DNA from: a bacterium
GTDB lineage: Bacteria; Bacillota; Clostridia; Lachnospirales; Lachnospiraceae
NCBI GenBank assembly: GCA_023663725.1
Contig: JAMPGX010000003.1
Coordinates: 62,001-126,000, forward strand
Length of the DNA stretch: 64,000 nucleotides
Direction: 5' to 3'
The stretch's first letter is position 1, and every line of letters starts with the position of its first letter. Below, piece after piece: positions 42,631-50,617 of the stretch. Both the position numbers and the translations under genes were made by a program. The notes beneath the pieces are model-generated. The model saw only the letters and a program-made list of their open reading frames with translations, was not told the origin of the DNA and did no database searches.

Positions 42631-43311
42631 ATGGCGTCATGGATGGTACATTTGCGGGTGGCGGACAAGCTGCTGGAGCGACTTGAGGGAATTGCGGAAA
42701 CGGAGTTTGTCGTGGGCAATATCGCCCCGGACAGCGGCATACCCAATGCGGACTGGACGGCCTATACGCCTTCCACGGAGGTATCGCATTTTAAGACATA
42801 TCTGGAGGATGGAACAGTTCAAATAGATGTGGAGTCCTATCTGGGGCAGTATTTTACTCCAGAGCAGCGGGCGGGCTATGATCGGGGACAGTATTCTTTT
42901 TATCTGGGATATCTGACGCATCTGCTCACGGATATCGAGTGGGTTGCTCAAGTATATGCTCCCAGCAAGGCTAGATACCCCCAGGCTTACGAGGAGGACC
43001 CTCATAAGCTGCTGTGGACGCTGAAAAAAGACTGGTATGATCTCGATTTTCTATATCTGAAAAAGCATCCGAATTTTCGGGCTTTTCAGATCTATGAGAA
43101 TGCGGAGGGCTTTGTCAACCGCTACATGGATCGTTTTGCCAGGGACGCCTTTGACAACCGGCGGCAGTATATCACCGGTTTTTATCGGGGAGGCAGGGAG
43201 GATATCGAGCGGGAATATATCTATCTGACCGAGGCCCAGGCGGAGCAGTTTGTGGAGGACTGTGTGGAGGCGGTGACGGACAGACTGAAGGGGATACTGG
43301 AGGGAGTATGA
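42631..43311 (+). CDS. Zinc-dependent phospholipase C-like hydrolase
   Basis: 226 residues from the ATG at 42631, behind GGAGGGAAGAG. SWMVHLRVADKLLERL at the N-terminus, VGNIAPDSGIPN, VSHFKTYL and YSFYLGYLTHLLTDIEW carry the Trp/His/Asp zinc ligands of the bacterial phospholipase C / S1-P1 nuclease fold. No signal peptide, unlike secreted phospholipases, so an intracellular phosphodiester substrate is likely. Overlaps the next gene by ATGA. Confidence 0.78.
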   Translation: MASWMVHLRVADKLLERLEGIAETEFVVGNIAPDSGIPNADWTAYTPSTEVSHFKTYLEDGTVQIDVESYLGQYFTPEQRAGYDRGQYSFYLGYLTHLLTDIEWVAQVYAPSKARYPQAYEEDPHKLLWTLKKDWYDLDFLYLKKHPNFRAFQIYENAEGFVNRYMDRFARDAFDNRRQYITGFYRGGREDIEREYIYLTEAQAEQFVEDCVEAVTDRLKGILEGV

Positions 43312-43958
43312 GACAGGGCAATGGAGAGCCAGGTAATGAAGAGTATCAGGGAAAACGTGATATAATTCTGGTGACTGGGATTCCGGCGGCGGGTAAGAGC
43401 GTGCTGGCGGAGAGACTTTCCGCAGAATTGGGACTGCCCTGGTTTTCCAAGGACAGGATCAAGGAGAAGCTTTTTGACACCATTGGGTTTACGTCCCGTG
43501 AAGAGAAAGTGAAACTGGGCATAGCCGCCACAAGTATCCTGTATGATCTGGCGGAGCAGATGATGCGGTGTCATAAGCCCTTTATCCTGGAGAACAATTT
43601 TGAAGCGAGCTGCCGACAGGAATTGGCCGAGCTGCTCACGCGCTACGGATACCGGACGCTGACCCTGCGCCTGACGGGGGATTATGCCCTTATATATGAA
43701 CGCTTTGCTTTGCGGGATAAGAGCGGTGAGCGGCATCCCGGCCATGTGACCAACAGCAGGTATTCCCCGGACAGCGGCGCAGCCCCAGGCCCAACCGTCA
43801 CTCTGGAACAGTATATCGCGGGTATTCAGAGCAGAGAGATGGACAGCTTTAGCATAGGGGGCAGGGTCATTACGGTGGATACGACGGATTTTTCTCAAGT
43901 GGATTATGCGGCTGTCTGCCGCCAGGTGAGAGACTGGCATTACATCTTATCTCCGTAA
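43308..43958 (+). CDS. P-loop kinase (AAA_33/zeta-like)
   Basis: 216 residues. Walker A GIPAAGKSVLAERL follows a short variable tail, then FSKDRIKEKLFD and ILENNFEAS match small kinases that phosphorylate sugars, nucleotides or RNA ends. Translationally coupled to the preceding gene (ATGA overlap). Its 3' end overlaps the convergent Pnkp-ligase gene by 19 bases; both begin with a nucleotide-kinase-type P-loop. Substrate unknown. Confidence 0.83.
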   Translation: MRQGNGEPGNEEYQGKRDIILVTGIPAAGKSVLAERLSAELGLPWFSKDRIKEKLFDTIGFTSREEKVKLGIAATSILYDLAEQMMRCHKPFILENNFEASCRQELAELLTRYGYRTLTLRLTGDYALIYERFALRDKSGERHPGHVTNSRYSPDSGAAPGPTVTLEQYIAGIQSREMDSFSIGGRVITVDTTDFSQVDYAAVCRQVRDWHYILSP

Positions 43959-46132
43959 AACATATTTCTCAGCGTGCAGATATCTCTGGGAACGTCGCTT
44001 AAGTCCGGCGCGTCATGCAGCTTTCTCACCCAGCCGTAGAACTCGTTGGCGGTGGGGGTGGTCAATGTGGAGGTGCGGGAGATATGCCCTTTCTGAATGG
44101 TCTCTTGTGCCACGCCGCGCATAAATTTCCAGAAGTTATAGTAGGCCAGCTTCAGCTTGGTCATATATCCCGCGCTGTCCTCGATGACGAAGCCCTCGAT
44201 CTTGCGGCCCTGATACTCGTAATCCTCCTCCAGCACCTCATAGTACCAGTCGTAGAATTCCTGCCAGGAGGCGATCTCACAGGCTTTTTCCTTGGGCCTT
44301 AAGCCGAACTGCTCCGCCACATGGCACATATCGTCGTACTCATATTTGACAAAATCCATTTGGTTATAGACGATATCCAGCAGATACAGGCCGCTCTGGG
44401 GATACTCGATGACATGGGGATCGTGCTGCATATCCACACATTCAAAGACAAAGGAAACCTGATTTTCCCGAATATACGCCTTTAATTTCTCCAGATTCTC
44501 GGCGGACACCTTTTCATACAGCATATCCCTGAGCCATCCGGCATACTGGCTGTCGATCGTGGACTTGCTGGCGATAAACAGCTCGTCCTCATATTCGTTG
44601 TAGCTGACAATCCCCAGGAAACCGTTCTCCTTCACATAGGCAGTGACCGGAAATTGCAGCCCGTATTGCAGGATATCGAATTTGGTCTCCGGACGCTCGT
44701 TGATATTGAAAAACTTATCGTAAGCCCGCGCTATCACTTTGCCTTTCAGGGTGTCCAGATAGAGCCCTCTCGCCCTGGTGGTCTGTTCGTCCCATGCCTT
44801 GTCATAGAACGCCTTGCTGGTAAAATTAAAGGACGAGATATTGCCGAAGCGCTTTTCGCGGATATACCGGTTGGCGCGCAGCGCGATAATCGTGTCGCCC
44901 ACAGAGCTGTCGGTTACAGTCTGTTCCTGTCGCATCTCAGGGGTCTTAAATACCTCGTTTTTCACCTCTATGGTATGGATGCCCTCCGCGTCAACCTGCA
45001 CGCAGCGCAGACAGCCGCCAAATTCCACCTGCCCCTCCAGATTGTACACCCTGTCGTTGACCATGACAGGGAGCTGCTTGGTGTTCCGGTGTCCGTGAAT
45101 CTGGATATAGTTGTCCGGCGTGGTCTCGTAGAAGGTCTCCGCAATCTTCTCAAAATCATTGTAGTTTCCCACACCCTTGATCATCTGCTCCGTGGCCACC
45201 AGGGACAGGTTGTCGGGGACCGTGGAAAGCCCCGCGTGGGTGACCAGAAAGACCTGCTCCCCATAGGTGTAGTAGGCGCACTGGCCGAATTTCCGGTACA
45301 ACTGCCGTAGCAGCTTTTTGTCCATGTGGGCCTCGTCCAGAACGGGCCTGGTCACCAGCTCAAACTCCTTGGAGCGTCCCACCTCGTCGTTGGCGTACAG
45401 CCACAGCCATCTCTCGTGGTTGCCCTCCAGCAGCAGCACGTTTTTCCTGTCCTTTATGGAGAGGAGGAAGTCCAGCACCTCCACATTTTCTATACCCCGA
45501 TCTACATAGTCGCCCACAAATATGTAAAATTCGTCGTCCCTGATGCCGCCGTTGTCCGCGAGGTACTTTTGCAGCACCGTGTTGCAGCCGTGGATATCGC
45601 CGATGTGGTGGATGCGCCTGTAGGCCGACAGATCGATCCGCTTTAGCCAGATCGTATCCAGTTCATCGGGCGTGATCACCTTGACCCCGGAGGGGATCTT
45701 CTGGGTGGCAAAGCGGGAGTACATCCGCTCGATCACCTCTTCGGAAACCCGCTTCAACGGCTCCCGCCCTGCGTTCCGGCGCTTTACCTCCTCCATGGGA
45801 ATGCCGGTGAAGTCCACGCAGTACATCCGGTAGCGGTAGGTATCGCACATCTCCTTGTAACGGTTTATCTCCGAGGTCTTGGAGTTGGTGGCGTCGATCA
45901 CGGTAAATTCGCCGTTCTGCATCCGGATCTCCAGTAAGCTGAACAGCATCTTCCACACGGCCTTGTCGTTGCTCTGGCTGATGCCCACCGAGCCGTCCAC
46001 CAGCATGGAAGGCCCCTGACACAGCAGACGGATATCATCTGCCGACAGCGCGTATCTCTTCAGGCCGTGCTCCTCGATCCAGGTGGATTTCCCGCATCCG
46101 GCCGAACCTCTGAGTAAAAGTAAGATTCTCAT
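43940..46132 (-). CDS. Tripartite RNA repair enzyme: polynucleotide kinase - phosphatase - T4 Rnl1-like ligase
   Basis: 730 residues. Residues 1-160: kinase with P-loop RGSAGCGKST (8-17) and IDATNSKTSEINRY. Residues 172-360: calcineurin-type phosphoesterase with GDIHG (178), GDYVDRG (207), GNHE (237), THAG (299) and GHRN (347). Residues 415-730: RNA ligase with KFFNINERPE, adenylylated-lysine motif KENGFLG (Lys501), FVFECVD (561), EGFVIED (646) and KLKLAYY (659). The three parts would heal 5'-OH and 2',3'-phosphate ends and seal them. Domain order matches clostridial Pnkp, but the ligase looks Rnl1-like and no hen1 neighbour is seen. Confidence 0.9.
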   Translation of the reverse strand: MRILLLLRGSAGCGKSTWIEEHGLKRYALSADDIRLLCQGPSMLVDGSVGISQSNDKAVWKMLFSLLEIRMQNGEFTVIDATNSKTSEINRYKEMCDTYRYRMYCVDFTGIPMEEVKRRNAGREPLKRVSEEVIERMYSRFATQKIPSGVKVITPDELDTIWLKRIDLSAYRRIHHIGDIHGCNTVLQKYLADNGGIRDDEFYIFVGDYVDRGIENVEVLDFLLSIKDRKNVLLLEGNHERWLWLYANDEVGRSKEFELVTRPVLDEAHMDKKLLRQLYRKFGQCAYYTYGEQVFLVTHAGLSTVPDNLSLVATEQMIKGVGNYNDFEKIAETFYETTPDNYIQIHGHRNTKQLPVMVNDRVYNLEGQVEFGGCLRCVQVDAEGIHTIEVKNEVFKTPEMRQEQTVTDSSVGDTIIALRANRYIREKRFGNISSFNFTSKAFYDKAWDEQTTRARGLYLDTLKGKVIARAYDKFFNINERPETKFDILQYGLQFPVTAYVKENGFLGIVSYNEYEDELFIASKSTIDSQYAGWLRDMLYEKVSAENLEKLKAYIRENQVSFVFECVDMQHDPHVIEYPQSGLYLLDIVYNQMDFVKYEYDDMCHVAEQFGLRPKEKACEIASWQEFYDWYYEVLEEDYEYQGRKIEGFVIEDSAGYMTKLKLAYYNFWKFMRGVAQETIQKGHISRTSTLTTPTANEFYGWVRKLHDAPDLSDVPRDICTLRNMFYGDKM

Positions 46133-46219
46133 GTTATTCCTCCATGTTGTGTTGAAATGAAATCCCCGCCGGAGTGACTATGCCCGTATGAGATGAGTTT
46201 CCGGAGGGGAGATGATTCA

Positions 46220-46248
46220 ATTATAGTATGTAAACAGTTCAGACGCAA
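46220..46248 (-). promoter_or_regulatory. Promoter of the Pnkp-ligase gene
   Basis: On the minus strand TTGCGT (complement of 46243-46248), 17 bases, TATAAT (complement of 46220-46225), about 90 bases before the start codon. Confidence 0.75.
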
Positions 46249-46441
46249 TAGCCTGGTGGTATAATCTGTATACTCTGTTTGTATATTTATCGCGCATGCA
46301 TTCCGACATACGCAAGTGAGCTTGTTATTATTTAACGGAATCGACAGTGTGAGCATCAGCGACTGTGTGGCGGATGTGATTTTGAGGCTGGCAAAGGCGA
46401 AGCTGAGGGTAGTAGGGGATTAAGAGAAAGCAATAATCAAA
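46249..46441. other. Intergenic segment with an orphan coding-like tail
   Basis: On the plus strand 46337-46423 reads NGIDSVSISDCVADVILRLA and on to a stop, with no start and a stop close upstream. It looks like the C-terminal tail of a lost gene, but I recognise no family. Nothing else seen. Confidence 0.3.
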
Positions 46442-46484
46442 AATGGGATGCGTTTCCACTTAGGTGCGCATCCCATTCCTTTTT
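46442..46484. terminator. Bidirectional terminator
   Basis: A perfect 11-bp stem, AATGGGATGCG (46442-46452) with CGCATCCCATT (46467-46477), followed by CCTTTTT on the plus strand and by TTTTGATT on the minus strand. It ends the Rpn-type gene at 46483. Confidence 0.83.
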
Positions 46485-47466
46485 ACCAATATTGTTTTAC
46501 CTTTTCGCTGGATTCAATTTCAGACAATTGGAATCTCTCTGCGATCCGCTTTATAGTTTCTGCTAATGAAACCCCTAAATCTTTACACATTAAAACGGCA
46601 CCTTTAATCTGGCCCGTTAATTCACTCTCTTCCCTCATCTGCTGAATTGCCAAACACATATTCACATCTCCTTTCCCATCGGGATATTTCAGCTTGGATC
46701 CCGTAACAACATTTATTACTTCAGCTGCCTGTCTTTCTATGCTTTGGAATTTTAAGTTTTCCCTTACAACCCTATCCAATGTTTCCTTATCTTTAGAATA
46801 TTTGATGTACAGCATCACTTCCCTCAGGGTTGAGTGAAATTCATTAATTTCGTCATCCGACATTTCTTTTGGGGCAATCAGGTTCACATGGTAGTCCGGC
46901 GCGTGTGTCAGAATGGCATCGTCCACATCGGAATACATTTCTTTCAGGGAGAGCGGCGCATCCCAGCTGTCTGATCCAAAATATATTACAAGGGTGACCA
47001 CAGGGATAAGGCGGTCTGTCTTCCAGAAGCCGCTTAAAAACTCACCGTTTGTTGGAGCCTCTTTTTCTTGTGGATTATCTACCTGTTTTGATTTCGATTC
47101 CTTTATGGCCTGTCTATGGGCATTGGACGCCTCGCTGACTTGGTGGGATAGTTGGAGAAAATCGTAAACACCATTCTTGACCGGAAGGGCATAATGAATC
47201 TCAGCTTGGTTTTCGATACCCATGACACAGTATGCCGTTCTGCCGTCCGTCATGGCATACAGAAGCTTCAGCACATCCCGATATTTCTGCTCCGGCACGC
47301 CTGCACCGCTGGTTCCATATGGAATCACAATCTCCGTCGTGTCCAATTCTGTCAGCCGGGCAGGGTCGATCTTCTGATCCCCATGGTATAAAAGCTGGTT
47401 AAACGCATCTGCAAAGACAATCGGATTCTCAATATATTCCTTTGTTACAGTATCTATCTTTCCCAT
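46483..47466 (-). CDS. Rpn-family recombination-promoting nuclease/PD-(D/E)XK transposase-like protein
   Basis: 327 residues from the ATG at 47466 (MGKIDTVTKEYIENPIVFAD), the normal start of this gut-Firmicute family. An open frame extends to 47706, but a promoter lies inside it at 47531-47559. FADAFNQLLYHGDQKIDP, LDTTEIVIPYG and YCVMGIENQAEIHYALP give the PD-(D/E)XK-type core with an E-x-Q variant of the last motif. Relatives are linked to RecA-independent DNA exchange and are often mobile or multicopy. Function here unknown. Confidence 0.82.
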   Translation of the reverse strand: MGKIDTVTKEYIENPIVFADAFNQLLYHGDQKIDPARLTELDTTEIVIPYGTSGAGVPEQKYRDVLKLLYAMTDGRTAYCVMGIENQAEIHYALPVKNGVYDFLQLSHQVSEASNAHRQAIKESKSKQVDNPQEKEAPTNGEFLSGFWKTDRLIPVVTLVIYFGSDSWDAPLSLKEMYSDVDDAILTHAPDYHVNLIAPKEMSDDEINEFHSTLREVMLYIKYSKDKETLDRVVRENLKFQSIERQAAEVINVVTGSKLKYPDGKGDVNMCLAIQQMREESELTGQIKGAVLMCKDLGVSLAETIKRIAERFQLSEIESSEKVKQYW

Positions 47467-47530
47467 GATAAAATTCCTTTCTTCCATGGGAAGATTCTTT
47501 CCATTGGGAGGGCTCTTTTCCATTAATAAC

Positions 47531-47559
47531 AGTATACGCTGAAAAAGATTTTTTCTCAA
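47531..47559 (-). promoter_or_regulatory. Promoter of the Rpn-family gene
   Basis: On the minus strand TTGAGA (complement of 47554-47559), 17 bases, TATACT (complement of 47531-47536), about 65 bases before the ATG at 47466; supports the shorter start. Confidence 0.72.
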
Positions 47560-47981
47560 TAGCATTTTCAAAATCGTCTGAAAGATTTCAGTCAGTCTGA
47601 TTTTCTGTTCGGCTTTCATGAAATTTAGCAGTCTTTCCCAGCCAATTTTGCGGTGTCGGAGTTTAAATTCAAGTGTGTTGAACTTTTGGGATCTTCCGGT
47701 TTTCATTCGTGCTTTCAGCCGGATTTTTGTAAACGAGTTGAATTATAGTTGAACTATTTGCCCCGAATCTCATGAATTTTGAACTCCAAAACAGGACACA
47801 AATGCCGAATTTACGGAATTCCCCGCAAAACACCCACCTTGTGCAGTACCTAATGTGGGGAGGTACACCAGCCCAGGGCATCGGACATATCCTCCCCCTA
47901 GCTTGAGTCGGCGCCCGCAGCGTTCACGGAACAGTCGTCTCAGCCATAGATGCCATCTCTACGGTCTCTATCAGAACATTG
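47560..47981. other. Intergenic region without a supported gene
   Basis: AT-rich near 47700-47800, then more G+C-rich. GGGGAGG (47857-47863) and CCTCCCC (47891-47897) form inverted arms around a 27-base loop. Short open frames on both strands have no ribosome binding site or recognisable product. Confidence 0.4.
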
Positions 47982-48650
47982 TCACATTTCAAGCGATTTT
48001 CGTAGGTATAGGAGTCCTCCCCATTTTGCATCAGGATATTTTTTTTCGATAAATCCCTCTGCCGTATCACTTATATAATAATCTGGAGACGTACCGTACA
48101 CAGAATTATCTGTGCCGTCCTCATTAAAGGCTTTGCCATACATATAGATCAATAAGTGCTTGCTGTTCGGAAGGCAGTCTACAACAAATGAATTTGCCAG
48201 CCCCTCCCCGGAAGTGTTGTTATTACCCACAACGGTTACATGATCCTTATTCTTTACAGCAGCGATGAAGCCGTCTGCCGCGGATGCTGTTATATCAGAG
48301 ATCAGAAAATAGATGTTTTTCTGCCTGTCGCATTTCCCTGTATATTTTATATCTCTGGTCGCAGATAAATAATCTCCTCCGGACAGACGGGGATCATTTG
48401 CCGGTTGAAAGCGATGCATAAAATGGGTTTGCAGGATATTTTCCCGCAGGACACACTGATTATTTTGGGAGTTTAACATATACCAACTGCTTTTCATTTC
48501 CGTATCGGATGAAAAAAGCTTCGGATACAGATAGTCTGTTCCGAAATTCACGGCTCCGCCGGAATTTTCTCTAAGGTCAACAATGATGTTGTCATATTCG
48601 GCCGTCTTGCGGATGATCCCGCTAAAGTACAGTATATTGGGTTTGCAGGA
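47982..48650 (-). pseudogene. S41 (tail-specific) protease fragment, 5' truncated
   Basis: On the minus strand the frame from 48650 reads IIVDLRENSGGAVNFGTDYL, then the nucleophile region ISDITASAADGFIAAVKN and VYGTSPDYYI, all typical of the catalytic half of S41 peptidases. A TGA at 48651-48653 precedes it in frame, with no start codon, signal peptide or PDZ region. A full family member would be roughly twice as long. It is therefore a decayed remnant, although translation from the internal ATG at 48551 is formally possible. Confidence 0.75.
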
Positions 48651-48729
48651 TCATGACAAGAAATTCTTGCCGGAAATAATTGTCCGATGAACATGGGCAG
48701 TAATGCTGTAAAAAAACGGGAAAAATGAA

Positions 48730-48758
48730 TTGATTTCGCGGTAGAAAGTGGATATAGT
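48730..48758 (+). promoter_or_regulatory. Promoter of the AAA-nuclease gene
   Basis: TTGATT (48730-48735), 17 bases, TATAGT (48753-48758), 39 bases before the ATG; GAAAGAGGTGG is the ribosome binding site. Confidence 0.7.
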
Positions 48759-48797
48759 ATAACTATAGGGATGGCATGAGCCGGAAAGAGGTGGAAT

Positions 48798-50552
48798 ATG
48801 ACCAGGACAATTGGAATCGGCAACCAGGATTTTGAGACGATCCGAAAAGCGAATTATTTTTATATAGATAAGACGGATTTCATACGCGAGTGGTGGGAAA
48901 ATGGGGACAGTGTGACGCTGATCACCCGGCCCAGGCGCTTTGGGAAGACGTTGAATATGAGTATGTTGGAGCAGTTCTTTTCCGTGAAATATGGCGGGCG
49001 CAGCGATCTGTTTGAGGGACTCTCGATCTGGCAGGACGAAAAGTATCGCAGCTTACAGGGGACTTTTCCGGTGATTGCGCTGAGCTTTGCAAAAATAAAG
49101 AGCGCGTCCTACTACAATGTCAGGAAAGAGATCTGCCAGACGATCGCGGAACTGTTCAGCCAGTTCCACTTTCTGCTGGAAAGCGACAAATTGAATGAGA
49201 GTGAAAAAAGATCGTTTGGCAAGGTGTCTGATGATATGGAAGATTATGTTGCCACAAATTCATTAAATCTTCTGTCAAACTGTCTGATGAAATTCTATGG
49301 GAAAAAAGTAGTCATTTTGCTGGATGAATACGACACGCCCATGCAGGAGGCTTATGTGAGCGGATACTGGGACGAATTGGTGTCTTTTACCAGGAGTCTG
49401 TTCAATGCGACCTTTAAGACGAATCCTTATATGGAAAGAGCTGTTATGACAGGGATTACTCGCGTGAGCAGGGAATCTATGTTTTCTGATTTAAATAACC
49501 TGGAGGTGGTGACAACTACCTCGGAGAAGTATGCGGATTCTTTCGGCTTTACAGAGGAGGAAGTCTTTGCGGCGCTGGAGGAATATGGGCTGTCAGATCA
49601 GAAACAGCAGGTCAAGGAGTGGTATGACGGCTTTACTTTTGGCAGAAAAAAAGATATTTATAATCCGTGGTCTATTATCAATTATCTGGAAAAGAAAAAG
49701 GCGGGCGCCTATTGGTCCAACACCAGCTCCAACAGGCTCGTGGGCAAGCTGCTTCGGGAGGGCAATCCAGATGTGAAAAAGGCATTTGAGCAGTTGCTTC
49801 AGGGGGGAAGTATTAAGACAGAGATCGACGAACAGATCGTATATAATCAACTGTCCATGACAGATAACGCCATCTGGAGCCTTCTGCTGGCCAGCGGTTA
49901 CCTGAAAGTGAAAAGCTATCGGGCATATATTGGGGAAGACGGAGAATGGCGGGAGGATTATGAGCTGGAGCTGACCAATTTTGAGGTCCGCGTCATGTTC
50001 CGAAGGATGGTGCGCGGCTGGTTTGAAAGCCCCTCCTCCGATTACAATGATTTTATCCGGGCACTGCTCTTGGGCGATGTGGAGGCCATGAATCTGTATA
50101 TGAATAGGGTGACGCTGGAGATGTTCAGCTATTTTGACACAGGCAGCAGCTCCAGAGGGGAGGCAAAACAGGCAGAGGAGGATGTCTCAAGCAATGCGCC
50201 GGAGCGTTTCTACCACGGTTTTGTGCTGGGCCTGATGGTGAAACTGGCGGACCGTTACAGCATTACGTCCAACCGCGAAAGCGGGTTCGGCCGTTATGAC
50301 GTGATGCTGGAGCCCCGAGATAAGGCCAAGGACGACGCCATCATTCTGGAGTTCAAGGTACAGGGGTTGCGGGAGAAGGAGCTGTCCGATACGGTATCCG
50401 AGGCCCTGCGGCAGATTGAGGAGCGGAATTATCAGGCGTCTCTGGTGGAAAAGGGCATCCCGAAAGAACAGATACGAAAGTATGGATTTGCCTTTTGCGG
50501 AAAGAAAGTGCTGATCGGCACTGCGGAGGGAAAGTGCAGGAAAACCGGATAG
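48798..50552 (+). CDS. AAA-ATPase with C-terminal PD-(D/E)XK nuclease domain (DUF1703 type)
   Basis: 584 residues. The opening MTRTIGIGNQDFETIRKANY, the atypical P-loop TRPRRFGKTLNMSM near residue 43 and the Walker B VVILLDEYDTPMQ near 173 define this family. The C-terminus has GFGRYDVMLEP and AIILEFKVQG, the D...ExK core of a nuclease fold. The family is abundant and often multicopy in gut Firmicutes and Bacteroidetes. Its role is not established; a defence or mobile-element origin is often proposed. Confidence 0.9.
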   Translation: MTRTIGIGNQDFETIRKANYFYIDKTDFIREWWENGDSVTLITRPRRFGKTLNMSMLEQFFSVKYGGRSDLFEGLSIWQDEKYRSLQGTFPVIALSFAKIKSASYYNVRKEICQTIAELFSQFHFLLESDKLNESEKRSFGKVSDDMEDYVATNSLNLLSNCLMKFYGKKVVILLDEYDTPMQEAYVSGYWDELVSFTRSLFNATFKTNPYMERAVMTGITRVSRESMFSDLNNLEVVTTTSEKYADSFGFTEEEVFAALEEYGLSDQKQQVKEWYDGFTFGRKKDIYNPWSIINYLEKKKAGAYWSNTSSNRLVGKLLREGNPDVKKAFEQLLQGGSIKTEIDEQIVYNQLSMTDNAIWSLLLASGYLKVKSYRAYIGEDGEWREDYELELTNFEVRVMFRRMVRGWFESPSSDYNDFIRALLLGDVEAMNLYMNRVTLEMFSYFDTGSSSRGEAKQAEEDVSSNAPERFYHGFVLGLMVKLADRYSITSNRESGFGRYDVMLEPRDKAKDDAIILEFKVQGLREKELSDTVSEALRQIEERNYQASLVEKGIPKEQIRKYGFAFCGKKVLIGTAEGKCRKTG

Positions 50553-50617
50553 AATGTGCGCGCTGATAAGAAGAGATCGGCAGTAATGCAGATTGTGAAG
50601 AATTCTGGTGAATAAGT

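Noticed and set aside
47467-47706. 80-codon N-terminal extension of the Rpn-family gene
   Set aside because: A good promoter (47531-47559) lies inside it, and the family normally starts at the MGKID-type methionine at 47466.
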